Shown here in pieces: positions 1 through 8,568 of a DNA stretch of 64,000 nt. The stretch is from positions 1 to 64,000 of the forward strand of contig CAAFVV010000042.1 of the NCBI GenBank assembly GCA_900766585.1. The letters run 5' to 3'. The stretch is from Clostridia bacterium. GTDB taxonomy: Bacteria > Bacillota > Clostridia > Oscillospirales > Acutalibacteraceae. Positions within the stretch are counted from its first letter, which is position 1, and the number at the start of each line of letters is the position of its first letter. The position numbers were made by a program, and so were the translations under genes. The notes beneath the pieces were generated by a model. That model saw only the letters and a program-made list of their open reading frames with translations. It did no database searches and was not told the origin of the DNA.

Positions 1-12
1 CTCTTCCGATCT
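1..12. other. Illumina adapter remnant at contig end
   Basis: The first twelve bases, CTCTTCCGATCT, are identical to the last twelve bases of the common Illumina TruSeq adapter (GCTCTTCCGATCT). This is most simply untrimmed adapter at an assembly edge, so the first bases should not be read as genome and the downstream end of the first operon is not represented. Confidence 0.85.
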
Positions 13-73
13 ATTTTTACTTTTTTTCCTGCTTGCAATGCTGAGTATAGTTGATTGCCTCCGTTCTGAAATT

Positions 74-439
74 TCAAACAGGTTGCCTTTGGGCAGATAC
101 CTTATTTATCTCAAGCTCGTTTTCCAAATGCTGTGAGACGCTGTCGGCTATGGCGGTCGTTGCCCGCCGGATACCGGCATCCGACAGCCCCTCACAAGGG
201 TGTACCATCGTGACGGTCAGCTCCGTTCCTGCTTCTCGTTCATTTGCGCAGACGGAAAACCGACTTAAATTACCGTATACCGACATCTCTGCTAAAACGG
301 TGGATGCGTCTGTTTTTTCATATTCGGCTCCGTTTTTGTCCAGCACTTCATAGACGGCGAAGATCACATATTGCCGATTATACGGCAGCAATATCCTTAT
401 AGTTTTACTGTCCGGCAAAGCGGAAAGCTGCTTGTTCAT
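74..439 (-). CDS. small cytosolic protein, last gene of surface operon
   Basis: A 121-residue protein of unknown function. The ATG at 439 is preceded by AAGGAGG about 8 nt upstream; a longer reading frame to 532 has no comparable ribosome site. It has no signal peptide or membrane segment. The sequence looks like a compact alpha/beta domain with a well-ordered C-terminal helix (LSDAGIRRATTAIADSVSQH). It is the last visible gene of a minus-strand operon of surface proteins, 55 bp after a lipoprotein gene, so it may be a cytosolic accessory factor. The family was not recognised, and any further operon genes are lost beyond the contig end. Confidence 0.7.
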   Translation of the reverse strand: MNKQLSALPDSKTIRILLPYNRQYVIFAVYEVLDKNGAEYEKTDASTVLAEMSVYGNLSRFSVCANEREAGTELTVTMVHPCEGLSDAGIRRATTAIADSVSQHLENELEINKVSAQRQPV

Positions 440-494
440 CGTTCGGCGCCTCCTTTTCATCACGGTTCTATGGTAAACCGCTTTTGTTATAATG

Positions 495-1580
495 TTATTG
501 CTTTTCAATATAGCCGCTGATAGGATCGGCATACATATTGTCGTCGGTCACGGGCTTATAGCGCTTGCCGTCGTACACATCGGTAAAGCCGTTTGTCGCT
601 TTGTAGATCTCATTTGTTTCGGTATCATACACACGCTCATAGCCGAGAGTGGCGTCACTCTGCTTCTGGCTCATAATGTCATAGCTTTTGTTGCGGTTCT
701 CCCAGGAGGACATGATACCGTCCATAGTTTCGTTGAAATTTTGGCTGATCTGCTGGGACTGCTTTACCTGATCGTCGCTTGCCTTAATGGTAGCGGCGAC
801 AAAACTGTCGGAAAATTGCAGGGTATTGATACATTTGAGGAGCAGCTCGCTCCAATCCAAAAAGGAATCCTTGGCTGCCGTGACCATTGCCATATTGTAC
901 GCCATGTAGTAGCCGGCATCTACCTGCTTGAAATTCCAATCCAAAATGCCGTCCCACATGGGAACGCTGCCGAAATCCACAATACTGGCGGTGAACAAGC
1001 CTTCGACAGGGCCGCCGGAATCGGTGAATGTGGCGCGGAGGATCTCATCGCCCAGAGCAAGGGCGCCGTAGGCAGAGGAGGCGGGGCAGCGGTCGGTAAC
1101 GGTGAAATCCGGAAGAAGGACCTTGAACAGACCCTCGGTGGTCGGATCCTCCAGCACCGGAGCATTGGCAAAATCGGCGTAGATGGAATTCTTTTTGTAC
1201 TCGTTCTGCCAGAGTTCCTTGCCCTCCTGCGTGTGCAGCAGCGGCTCCAGCTTCAGCCGATAAAATATAATGTTGCGCGGTTCATCGGGGTCGTATGCGG
1301 CGACAGAAAAGCTCATGTTCGCTCCGCCTGTTTTGACCTGCCAGCCCTTGGGGATGGTGATGCTGAAATCGGCGGTTTCGTATTTCTCCGTCTCCACAGA
1401 CTTGGCGGCCGTCGGTGTGATCTTAACACCTTTTTCCGGCTTATCTGTTTTCGTATCGGACTCTGTTTGTCCCGGCTTTGTGCTGTCGCTGTCCACACCG
1501 GTCTTGCTGCCGCAAGCGGCAAGGAGCAGGGTCATGATTAAAGCCAGCACAAGCGCCGTAATTCTTTTTGTGTTCATCAT
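495..1580 (-). CDS. predicted lipoprotein, unknown function
   Basis: A 361-residue predicted lipoprotein. It has a positively charged start, a hydrophobic stretch and a lipobox LAAC with the acceptor cysteine at residue 23, followed by an acidic/Ser/Thr linker to about residue 55. The body begins with a fold entry like those of PsbP-like or bacterial lipoprotein domains (ADFSITIPKGWQV). It ends in a Tyr-rich segment (YERVYDTETNEIYKA) of a type seen in several Firmicutes surface proteins. AGGAGG lies just upstream of tandem ATG codons. It should be anchored on the outer face of the membrane and sits between two other operon members, so it probably works with them. The substrate or partner is unknown. 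Confidence 0.7.
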   Translation of the reverse strand: MMNTKRITALVLALIMTLLLAACGSKTGVDSDSTKPGQTESDTKTDKPEKGVKITPTAAKSVETEKYETADFSITIPKGWQVKTGGANMSFSVAAYDPDEPRNIIFYRLKLEPLLHTQEGKELWQNEYKKNSIYADFANAPVLEDPTTEGLFKVLLPDFTVTDRCPASSAYGALALGDEILRATFTDSGGPVEGLFTASIVDFGSVPMWDGILDWNFKQVDAGYYMAYNMAMVTAAKDSFLDWSELLLKCINTLQFSDSFVAATIKASDDQVKQSQQISQNFNETMDGIMSSWENRNKSYDIMSQKQSDATLGYERVYDTETNEIYKATNGFTDVYDGKRYKPVTDDNMYADPISGYIEKQ

Positions 1581-1608
1581 GTTTCCTCCTTTATCACTGC
1601 ATTAACAT

Positions 1609-3075
1609 TCATTGGTTTTCGTAGCTGAAACTAAAGTCGGTAATCTTCGGTCTGTTCCATGTCGTAAAGTTGATATCCTGCGGCGAATACAGCGTCAGGG
1701 TATACAGGGTCTTACTATCCTTTTCAACCGCTATATCGAAATTGACATCAAAATGCTTTTCAAACAGCTTTTGATCGCCGTCTGCTACCGTAATATCCAC
1801 TCCGGTCAGCTTTACAGCCTTATCCGTACCGTTCGACGCATATACCGTAAGCTGCAGGTTATCGTTTGTATCTATATACATTTCCGTAACCTTGCACATT
1901 ACGGCGTCCTCATAGAATATCTCCGTGTTGTTCAGATCAAACGGAATAAAGAATTTCGCCCACGCACGGCCGTCTTCCTTAGCGGAAAGACCATCGAAGG
2001 TAAAACCGGCTTCATCATATTTTGTCTGCAGCTTGGAGCGGACATCGTCGTTCCATTCCAATTTCCAGCCGTCGTCTGCGCGCGTCATAATCGTTGACAG
2101 ATAGACCGACTTTTCCTTTTCAGCCGGATAGCCCTGCGGAATTTGATAGTACAACGCTGTGAACCAAACGGAATCGCCGTCCTGTGCCGCAACGGCGATC
2201 AGGCTCTTGCCGTACTCGCGGAATTTATCATAGGAGGTGCTGTAATACTGATCGATGACCGCGTCGTCCGTGTTGCGGAACAGTTTTTTAAACTCTTTTT
2301 TGTCCTTGCCGGCATACTCGATCAGCTTATCCGTAAGCTGCTTTGCTGTTTCCTCAATAGATGAATCATTGTTTTCCTTAGTATCTCCGCCGTTCGGCTT
2401 TGTCGTGCTGTCGGGCGTTTTATCCGTATCCGACAGTGTGTTCGCACTTGAGCCGTCGTCTTTTCCCGCAGGTTCGGTCTGGGTCGTATCGGGTTTTGGG
2501 TTACTGCCGTCTATCACACCGTAAAGAGTGGGAACTCCTAAGTTTGTCAGTATGCAGATGATCAGCCCGCAGGCGATCAGTCCGCTTGTAAAGGCGGCAA
2601 GCCCTTTGCCGTTCCGTTCGGGATTTTTACCCTTTGTCACAGCGTTCTTTACGCCGAGCAGCAGGGAGTTATTCTCCGATAGCGCCGAGCAGAAAAGCAG
2701 CAGCGCCAAAGACAGCACAAAGGCATACGGCAGAAACAATGCTATAACAACCGCGGCAATAAAGAACCACAATGCCGGAGGTTTCAGGCATACCATATGG
2801 CAAACGGTTGCTTTCAGCCGCTTTCCAAAGCCGCCGCGCTTTATTTCGGTGATCAGCTTGCTGACCGACACCATCAAAAAGTAGAAGAACAGGGCGGCAA
2901 AGATCTGATTGACAATGCTGTTTTTTGAAAACAGCGTATTGGCAAACACCGCTGTAATGACCGCCGAGGCAAGCGCCATTACAAGCCGCAGTATCAGGCT
3001 CGGCCAGAACTTCTTGCCCTCGTAGGATTGTATGATTGCGTCAAATGCATTGGATATTATGTTTTTCAGTTTCAT
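1609..3075 (-). CDS. multi-pass membrane protein with extracellular SLAP-like domain
   Basis: A 488-residue membrane protein. The N-terminal 190 residues contain about five hydrophobic segments (near residues 27-48, 57-76, 103-135 as a pair, and 163-185). A Ser/Thr/Asp-rich linker follows, then an extracellular part of about 260 residues. The C-terminal 100 residues (VYASNGTDKAVKLTGVDITV and onward) resemble SLAP-type domains that describe added, non-native interactions at the cell surface; this similarity is from memory and tentative. ATG at 3075 is preferred over GTG at 3084 because GAGGTGAGG sits directly before it. The gene begins 10 bp after the previous stop, which implies co-transcription with the other surface genes. 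Confidence 0.65.
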   Translation of the reverse strand: MKLKNIISNAFDAIIQSYEGKKFWPSLILRLVMALASAVITAVFANTLFSKNSIVNQIFAALFFYFLMVSVSKLITEIKRGGFGKRLKATVCHMVCLKPPALWFFIAAVVIALFLPYAFVLSLALLLFCSALSENNSLLLGVKNAVTKGKNPERNGKGLAAFTSGLIACGLIICILTNLGVPTLYGVIDGSNPKPDTTQTEPAGKDDGSSANTLSDTDKTPDSTTKPNGGDTKENNDSSIEETAKQLTDKLIEYAGKDKKEFKKLFRNTDDAVIDQYYSTSYDKFREYGKSLIAVAAQDGDSVWFTALYYQIPQGYPAEKEKSVYLSTIMTRADDGWKLEWNDDVRSKLQTKYDEAGFTFDGLSAKEDGRAWAKFFIPFDLNNTEIFYEDAVMCKVTEMYIDTNDNLQLTVYASNGTDKAVKLTGVDITVADGDQKLFEKHFDVNFDIAVEKDSKTLYTLTLYSPQDINFTTWNRPKITDFSFSYENQ

Positions 3076-3085
3076 ACGCCTCACC

Positions 3086-3862
3086 TCACAATACCGTTTT
3101 CAGCACGGCAATAATCACTGCGGCGCACACATTCACGGCAAGCGCGATCAGGAAACCCTTTATCGCTTTCTTGTAAGAACGCTTTTCGGCAGGCGTTTCC
3201 TCTTCCTGTTCACTTTCGGGGAGGACGAATTCACGCTTGCCTATGAGCATATCGGCGATCCACTGTCGGTTTTCATCGGTAGCCGCAAACACATGAACGA
3301 ACATCTGCGGAAAGCTGTCGGTAGGTGCAAAAACCGTACCGGCAAAGGAGTATCCATTACTGTCCATTTCGATCACAGCTCCGTGAACACAGCCTTCTTC
3401 TCTTCGCTCGATCTGCAGCTGAATATCCGGTTCCCTCAGCGCCGTTTCCACGCACGCCCACAGGTACAGCTCAACTGCCGCAAGATCAAACGGTCCGGAA
3501 ATCGTCAATAGACCTCGACAAGCGTCTATGCGGAGCCATGCACCGTCCATGAGCAGAAGATAGGTGTCGCTCGTGCCGTCCTTTTCCTGCATTCGCACCC
3601 GATAGCATTTCTTCGGGCAATACAGTGCCGTAAGAAGGAGCTTCATCGAATCGGTCGGCTGCAGGCCTTCCGCTTGCTCTGTGAGCGATCCCTCCGCAAG
3701 CAACTGCGCATCCAATCCCTCTTTCAGTTCGGGAGGCATGGCTTCCTTCAATTGCAAAATAGCAGATCGAAGATCATAAATCGGAGAAAGAGCGTCCGCC
3801 GTCAGTCCGAGCAGCTCGCCGAGACGGTCTATCGCCAAATAAGACAATTTTCTTGCCTGCAT
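3086..3862 (-). CDS. tail-anchored protein of unknown function
   Basis: A 258-residue protein with a soluble N-terminal part of about 220 residues and one C-terminal hydrophobic segment (residues about 235-256) after a Lys/Arg-rich stretch. This predicts a tail-anchored protein with the bulk in the cytosol. No catalytic motif was recognised. Its start lies one base after the stop of the large repeat protein, with GGGGGG about 8 nt upstream, so translation is probably coupled. The topology and the fixed place between a secreted protein and a membrane protein would suit a chaperone or docking role, but this is inference. Confidence 0.6.
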   Translation of the reverse strand: MQARKLSYLAIDRLGELLGLTADALSPIYDLRSAILQLKEAMPPELKEGLDAQLLAEGSLTEQAEGLQPTDSMKLLLTALYCPKKCYRVRMQEKDGTSDTYLLLMDGAWLRIDACRGLLTISGPFDLAAVELYLWACVETALREPDIQLQIERREEGCVHGAVIEMDSNGYSFAGTVFAPTDSFPQMFVHVFAATDENRQWIADMLIGKREFVLPESEQEEETPAEKRSYKKAIKGFLIALAVNVCAAVIIAVLKTVL

Positions 3863-3863
3863 C

Positions 3864-6362
3864 TTACATGCCCCCCTTCGTTCCGGTCGTGTAGAAGTCT
3901 TTCACTGCCGAATTGAACCATTCGACATATTGCTCAGCCACGCGGCTGCCCTTGATCATCTCGTTTGCCGTGTCGCTCATATTGCCGAAAATGCCCCATC
4001 CGAGGCCGTCTTTGCCGAAGATGCCGACCGTTGTATCCTTGATGCTTTGCCAGCTGCTGACCAGATCCACGGCATCGGAAAAGTTCTTGATATTCTCGCC
4101 GTAGGCGCCGTCGGCGATCCGCTGCGCCAGCTCCTCACGGGTATATACAACACTCGGGTCAAAGCTTGTATCCAGATGCAGTTCTTTATTGCGGGAGTAC
4201 ATATAATCCGTAAACAGATCCGCCAAATGCTCGACAGTGCCGCCCGCGCTGACGGCGTCCGCCGCCGTAGAGGTGCCCATTGCCAGACCGGAAACGGCAT
4301 CCCATATTCCTACGGCGGGAACACTGTCGGTCGCCATGCCGAACGCCGTTCCCACAGACAGCGAGCTGACAAAGGCTTTGTTCCACGCTTCATCGGCATT
4401 CCCGGTCTCGTTATATGCATCCAGATACTTCTGGAATGCCTTGCCTGCGGCGACTACGCCCTTCATCACCTTGCCGACGCCCCCCATTTTCTCAAACGAG
4501 TTGGAAAGCAGGTCGATACTGTCACTGCCCATTTTAGACCACTGCTCGGCGGTCATTCCCCAATAGGTTTTCGGAATTTCCGGAACGGGCTTTTTCTTAT
4601 CGGGTATTTTGCCGGTGTAATGCGCAACGCCGACGGTGATGCCAAAGAACATCAGAAGACTTGCGGTAAGCGCACCCTGCTCAAGAACCTTCTTCGGGCT
4701 CCACGACGGCTCGCCCTCGCCGTATTCGCCGAGCCTGCCGTGTGTGGAGTCATCCACATCCTTGTCGGTGGACGCCAAACTCCCCTTGTAGTCGCCGCTG
4801 CTTTTGAGATCCCAGTGCGAGGTGTATGTCTTCACTTCGCCGCTCATCATGGCGACCGCGTCGCCGTAGGATTTGAAATACGGCTTGCCGCTATCGTCAA
4901 GCGCGGGAGTCAGCGCGTCGTTTTTATTGATCAGGGTATCCAGCAGATTATAGGTCGTGCTGCCTTTTTTGGCATACAGGGTCAGTCCGATGATTTTGTC
5001 GTTGTCGGAAAGGTCGCTTAGATACTGAAAATCCTCCCAGCTCTGATCGGTCATGCCGATATCGTAGTTGCCGAGCACCGTGTCATACCAGCCGAACGCC
5101 GTAAAATCGATAAACGTCATGTTGTCGGGCAGCTTGATATCGCGCAGCGACACACAGCCCTCAAATGCGCCCATGGCGATCCAGTCAAGCTTTGGCATTT
5201 CGGGGAGCGTTTTCAGCGATACATCGTTCTGGAACGCATACTTTTCAATATATTCAAGATTTTTGCAGCCCGAAATTTCTTCAAGGTTCACTGAGCTTAA
5301 ACGCCTTATGCAGGTGACATTGTCGTTGATATACACCTTTTTGAGGTTGTGATCCTCAATATCCACGCCAATGACCTTTACCTCGCCGTACAGCGGAATG
5401 GTGACCGTTTCCGGAACGGCGATCTCGGTTTTTTGCCCCACATAGGAAACATAGCCGCAGATCTCGCCGGTCTTGTACTCTGCCATCAGATCGGTCACGA
5501 CCCATTCGCCGAGCATGGAATAGTCGTAGCTGTACCAATGTGACGAATAATTGATACGCGGACCTGCCAGCTGACCCTCCTGCTGCCGTTTCATGTAGTA
5601 GATACGGGTCATGTCTTTGACGGTATCCCATGCAGGGTCATCTGCGCTTGCAGGCTTGTTGATCATTTCAGATATTCCGGTATAGAAAAATTGATAAAAC
5701 GCAAAAGCGCCCGGCATATCCCAGTGAGCAAGAGGATCGCGTTCATCAGGCTTATTACCGGAAACAGTCGTCAGCGCCTTTCCGGAAGTTCCGACAAGGC
5801 AACCGTTTTCGTCAACCTGAAACAGATCCGGCTGCTCTGTAATTGTTGAAGTGCCGACAGTATAATTTTTTTGCGGTGCATTATCCGAATCGTCCTTCGG
5901 CGGATAGTAGTAGCCGTAGGCTGCCATGCCGGCAACTGTATTGTTGGAAACAAACTCCATATAGTCTTCAAGGGTATGTCCCATAGACGAGCCGTCGTTA
6001 TATACTTCGCCCTCGCCGTCCCATTTGGCGCCGTCTTTCCATGTGGAATAACAGGTAGGGCAATAGTAAGTATACACATAGCGGAGTTTATTTCCGACCT
6101 TTTCGATAATGCCGGGAACGGTGTATCTTCCGTCGTCCTCAACCTCCGCATAGTATTCGATCATTTTATCGCCGTGTCCTGAGCAACGATAATTAAGTCC
6201 CGGCACCTTGGCGGCGTTGCCGTCACAAAGCCCATAGTAGTCCTCCAGCAGCACCACATTGCCGCTCTCGCGTGCCGATGCCGTCAGCGGCATAAGCGAT
6301 ATAACAGCAACTGCCGTCAATACGGCACACAGCAGCCGCGCCATCCTTTTTTTATGTTGCAT
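3864..6362 (-). CDS. secreted BspA-like leucine-rich repeat protein with C-terminal membrane module
   Basis: An 832-residue exported protein and the first gene of the operon. It has a signal peptide (residues 1-30, cut after ASA). A Cys/His set (C60-x2-H63 and C101-x2-C104) could bind zinc. A BspA-type leucine-rich repeat segment (LRR_5) lies at about 320-425, with lines such as LEYIEKYAFQNDVSLKTLP. A transmembrane segment lies at about 562-583, followed by a Gly/Ala-rich, helix-rich C-terminal domain of about 220 residues that resembles nothing I recognise. LRR_5 proteins are often adhesins. The C-terminal domain would then be on the other side of the membrane or be inserted into it, which is unusual for an adhesin. 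GAGGAG lies upstream of the ATG. Confidence 0.7.
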   Translation of the reverse strand: MQHKKRMARLLCAVLTAVAVISLMPLTASARESGNVVLLEDYYGLCDGNAAKVPGLNYRCSGHGDKMIEYYAEVEDDGRYTVPGIIEKVGNKLRYVYTYYCPTCYSTWKDGAKWDGEGEVYNDGSSMGHTLEDYMEFVSNNTVAGMAAYGYYYPPKDDSDNAPQKNYTVGTSTITEQPDLFQVDENGCLVGTSGKALTTVSGNKPDERDPLAHWDMPGAFAFYQFFYTGISEMINKPASADDPAWDTVKDMTRIYYMKRQQEGQLAGPRINYSSHWYSYDYSMLGEWVVTDLMAEYKTGEICGYVSYVGQKTEIAVPETVTIPLYGEVKVIGVDIEDHNLKKVYINDNVTCIRRLSSVNLEEISGCKNLEYIEKYAFQNDVSLKTLPEMPKLDWIAMGAFEGCVSLRDIKLPDNMTFIDFTAFGWYDTVLGNYDIGMTDQSWEDFQYLSDLSDNDKIIGLTLYAKKGSTTYNLLDTLINKNDALTPALDDSGKPYFKSYGDAVAMMSGEVKTYTSHWDLKSSGDYKGSLASTDKDVDDSTHGRLGEYGEGEPSWSPKKVLEQGALTASLLMFFGITVGVAHYTGKIPDKKKPVPEIPKTYWGMTAEQWSKMGSDSIDLLSNSFEKMGGVGKVMKGVVAAGKAFQKYLDAYNETGNADEAWNKAFVSSLSVGTAFGMATDSVPAVGIWDAVSGLAMGTSTAADAVSAGGTVEHLADLFTDYMYSRNKELHLDTSFDPSVVYTREELAQRIADGAYGENIKNFSDAVDLVSSWQSIKDTTVGIFGKDGLGWGIFGNMSDTANEMIKGSRVAEQYVEWFNSAVKDFYTTGTKGGM

Positions 6363-6425
6363 AAATCTCTCCTCACCTTACCTTATCACAATTTTAAGAT
6401 CAGAAAACCGTATTCAGATACAGCA

Positions 6426-6431
6426 AGTATA
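6426..6431 (-). promoter_or_regulatory. extended -10 promoter for the surface operon
   Basis: On the minus strand TGCTATACT is a good extended -10 element about 60 nt upstream of the 6362 start codon. No good -35 is present at the usual distance. Confidence 0.5.
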
Positions 6432-6545
6432 GCATGAGCGCCCCTGCAGGTGCCGCATAATTTCCAAATTGGCAATTGCCAGTTCGGAAATTACTGCTGC
6501 ATTCCGTCTGCACACATACCACGCTCAAAAAAACGGCAAGCCAAA

Positions 6546-6576
6546 CGGGCAGGCGCACATTTGACGCGCCTGCCCG
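6546..6576 (-). terminator. hairpin downstream of the small ORF
   Basis: A perfect 11-bp stem (CGGGCAGGCGC with its complement) and 9-nt loop. On the minus strand a T7 run follows about 14 nt later, so it is an imperfect but plausible terminator for the 6621-6749 ORF. Confidence 0.5.
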
Positions 6577-6620
6577 CTTGTTATCTCGTTTGATTCACAT
6601 AAACCAAACTGCGTTTCTTT

Positions 6621-6749
6621 TTACCAAACACTGCCCCCCAGGCCCCGCCATCCGCAATGCCGCTGATTATGGGATTTGCAGCATTCGGCAGAAAATACGA
6701 TCCCCCCTGTCGCAAGCATACAGGTAATTCCCAGCAACCATTTTTTCAT
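6621..6749 (-). CDS. 42-residue predicted membrane or secreted peptide
   Basis: A short reading frame starting MKKWLLGITCMLATGGIVFS, followed by a Cys/His-rich tail with two adjacent cysteines (residues 23-24) and another at 32. The N-terminal half would be a signal or membrane segment. CGGAGGCGG lies about 10 nt upstream of the ATG. The ORF has its own unit: an extended -10 promoter with an overlapping palindrome at 6867-6896 and a hairpin at 6546-6576. That complete set makes it more credible than its length suggests. Function is unknown; a sORF peptide or a remnant of a larger gene are both possible. Confidence 0.45.
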   Translation of the reverse strand: MKKWLLGITCMLATGGIVFSAECCKSHNQRHCGWRGLGGSVW

Positions 6750-6866
6750 TTTGTGCCGCCTCCGTTCAAATATTGTAATCGGTATTTATCTGCAAACAAG
6801 GCGGCATCATTTCCTGCTTACACTCGTTTTACCGCTCTGTCATCTTCCAATATTCCGCTCCTATTT

Positions 6867-6896
6867 ATCACTAACCAATTAGTTATCATTAGTATA
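6867..6896 (-). promoter_or_regulatory. promoter with overlapping operator-like palindrome
   Basis: On the minus strand TGCTATACT (hexamer at 6891-6896) forms an extended -10. Just downstream lies ATAACTAA-TTGG-TTAGTGAT (6867-6886), an inverted repeat with 7 of 8 arm positions paired, of the kind bound by TetR- or MarR-family repressors. It overlaps the expected start of transcription. No such regulator gene is adjacent. Confidence 0.5.
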
Positions 6897-7085
6897 GCAC
6901 AGAACCGAGGCAAATTCGAGATCCGCTTGCAAAAAGATGAAAAAACGGGACAGCGATATCCAAATGAATTGTGCCGTTTATGCTCCGAATGATGGATAGT
7001 CTTCTCTTTCAAACTAAGGAGCTTTTTGCCCATAGCTAAGGCTTTTTTATTCCCCCGCTTAGCCCGCGGTTGTTCAGCGAAGCCG

Positions 7086-7121
7086 AAAAGGCGCTCCGTT
7101 TTGACAAACGGAGCGCCTTTT
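7086..7121 (-). terminator. intrinsic terminator after the LUD gene
   Basis: A perfect 16-bp stem with a 4-nt loop (TGAC) and A/T ends, 32 bp past the stop of the LUD gene. It should end the exporter-LUD transcript. Confidence 0.8.
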
Positions 7122-7152
7122 AAGTAATCTATTTTTCATTGACAGGCTTGGC

Positions 7153-7815
7153 TTAAAAACCGAGCGGTTCGCCAACCAAAATGACATGAACACGGTCTTT
7201 TTCCCGCTGCCATGCCGTCACAACATAATTGGCACAGATGCGGTCGGGCGAAAGACAGCCGTCAGAGAAACGACCGGACAGCCCGGCGCAGGTCCCTTGT
7301 GCCGCGCACGGGGTGCGGCAGGAGAGCCGCAGAGCGTTGGCGGGGGCAGCCTGCGTTTTGAGCCGCAAAACCGCAGCATCAATATCCCTCGCGAGCTTAT
7401 TGGCGCCCACGATCAGGATCACGCGCCGCGGTCCGTAGCAAAGCGCCGCCACACGGTTGCTGTTGCCGTCCACGTTGAACAGCTCTCCCGCCATGGTCAC
7501 AGCGTTGCAGGAGCAGAGATAGGTGTCCGCCGCAAAGCTGTCCAAAAACAGCTGCCGCCGTTTTTCCGGCGTATCCGCCCCGGCGCGGTCTAAATACCGA
7601 TAGGCGCCGCTGCGCAAAAGCGCCGTAACGCCGCACTGATCCAATGTGGCAGAGCCGCCCGTCGCCACCGTTTCACCGGGAATCAGCAGTTCCTGCACAC
7701 GCGCAAGCGCCGCTTCGGCCGTCGGTACATATTCCGCCGTCATGTTGCGCCGTGTAAGCTGCGGGATTACCGCTTTACACTGCAGCTCCGCCATTTTCTG
7801 CTGAGGTGAATCCAT
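7153..7815 (-). CDS. LUD-domain protein (LutC/YkgG-like)
   Basis: A 220-residue LUD-domain protein (older name DUF162). The motifs GETVATGGSATLDQCGV, a central NAVTMAGELFNVDGNSNRV and GPRRVILIVGANKL are typical of the family that includes LutC of lactate oxidation. Lone LUD proteins of this length are common in Clostridia and their substrate is unsettled. A Cys-rich segment (residues about 165-190) could hold a metal. It is the third gene behind a polysaccharide exporter, 16 bp after the ATPase stop; no functional link is obvious. AAAGGGGG precedes the ATG. Confidence 0.85.
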   Translation of the reverse strand: MDSPQQKMAELQCKAVIPQLTRRNMTAEYVPTAEAALARVQELLIPGETVATGGSATLDQCGVTALLRSGAYRYLDRAGADTPEKRRQLFLDSFAADTYLCSCNAVTMAGELFNVDGNSNRVAALCYGPRRVILIVGANKLARDIDAAVLRLKTQAAPANALRLSCRTPCAAQGTCAGLSGRFSDGCLSPDRICANYVVTAWQREKDRVHVILVGEPLGF

Positions 7816-7831
7816 TGCCGGTTCCCCCTTT

Positions 7832-8566
7832 TCAGCCGTTCATAAATGCTTCGTATTCCGCCAATACCTCTTCCGTTTCGCCAAACCGCTTCAGTTCGCC
7901 GTCGTGGAGCCACAGTACCTTGCTGCACAGATTGCGGATGGTTTCAGAACTGTGGGACACGATCAGCACGGTGCGCCGGTCGTCCTGGATCAGCTCTTTC
8001 ATTTTTTCATAGCTCTTCCGCTTGAATTTGACATCGCCGACGCTGAGCACCTCATCAATCAGCATGATATCCGTCTCCAGAATAGCGGTAATGGAAAACG
8101 CCAGCTTGGAATACATGCCGCTTGAATAGGTGGACACGGGCTTATCAATAAAATCCCCCAGCTCGGAGAAAGTGACGATAGACTCTTCCCGCTCGCGGAT
8201 CTGCTCCTTGGAAAACCCGAGCAGCAATCCGGAAAGATAGATATTCTCCCGTCCCGACAGCGTACGCTCAAAGCCGACGCCGATGGACAGCAGGGAGATC
8301 GAGCGGCCGTGGATATCAATAGAGCCGGAATTCGGAGAAAACACCCCGGCAATAGAACGCAGCATAGTGGATTTTCCGCTGCCGTTTTTCCCGACAATGC
8401 CGACGATCTGCCCTTCCTCAATTGAAAAACTGACGCCCTTTACCGCTGTAAACAACTCTTCCTTTTTCCTTTTCCTTCCCGGCTGAAGAAAATGAAGAAG
8501 CGACGAACGCTGAACTGTCTTATAGGTTATAACCAGATCCCTGACGTCGATCACGTTTTCACTCAT
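7832..8566 (-). CDS. polysaccharide/teichoic acid ABC exporter ATPase (Wzt/TagH-like)
   Basis: A 244-residue ATPase of the Wzt/RfbE/TagH family, which powers export of undecaprenyl-linked O-antigen or teichoic acid chains. It shows Walker A GKNGSGKST, a signature YSSGMYSKLAF in the form typical of this family, Walker B IMLIDE and the H-loop IVSHS. It lacks the C-terminal carbohydrate-binding extension of long Wzt proteins, so recognition of chain ends is not expected. It begins 2 bp after the permease stop. No glycosyltransferase genes flank the pair, so the exported polymer cannot be read from context. Confidence 0.9.
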   Translation of the reverse strand: MSENVIDVRDLVITYKTVQRSSLLHFLQPGRKRKKEELFTAVKGVSFSIEEGQIVGIVGKNGSGKSTMLRSIAGVFSPNSGSIDIHGRSISLLSIGVGFERTLSGRENIYLSGLLLGFSKEQIREREESIVTFSELGDFIDKPVSTYSSGMYSKLAFSITAILETDIMLIDEVLSVGDVKFKRKSYEKMKELIQDDRRTVLIVSHSSETIRNLCSKVLWLHDGELKRFGETEEVLAEYEAFMNG

Positions 8567-8568
8567 AC

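Noticed and set aside
492..1541. 349-codon open frame on the plus strand
   Set aside because: It lies opposite the lipoprotein gene, has no ribosome site and no protein-like pattern; it arises from codon bias of the real gene.
6818..7033. 71-codon frame on the minus strand
   Set aside because: It spans the promoter and operator at 6867-6896 and has no recognisable domain.
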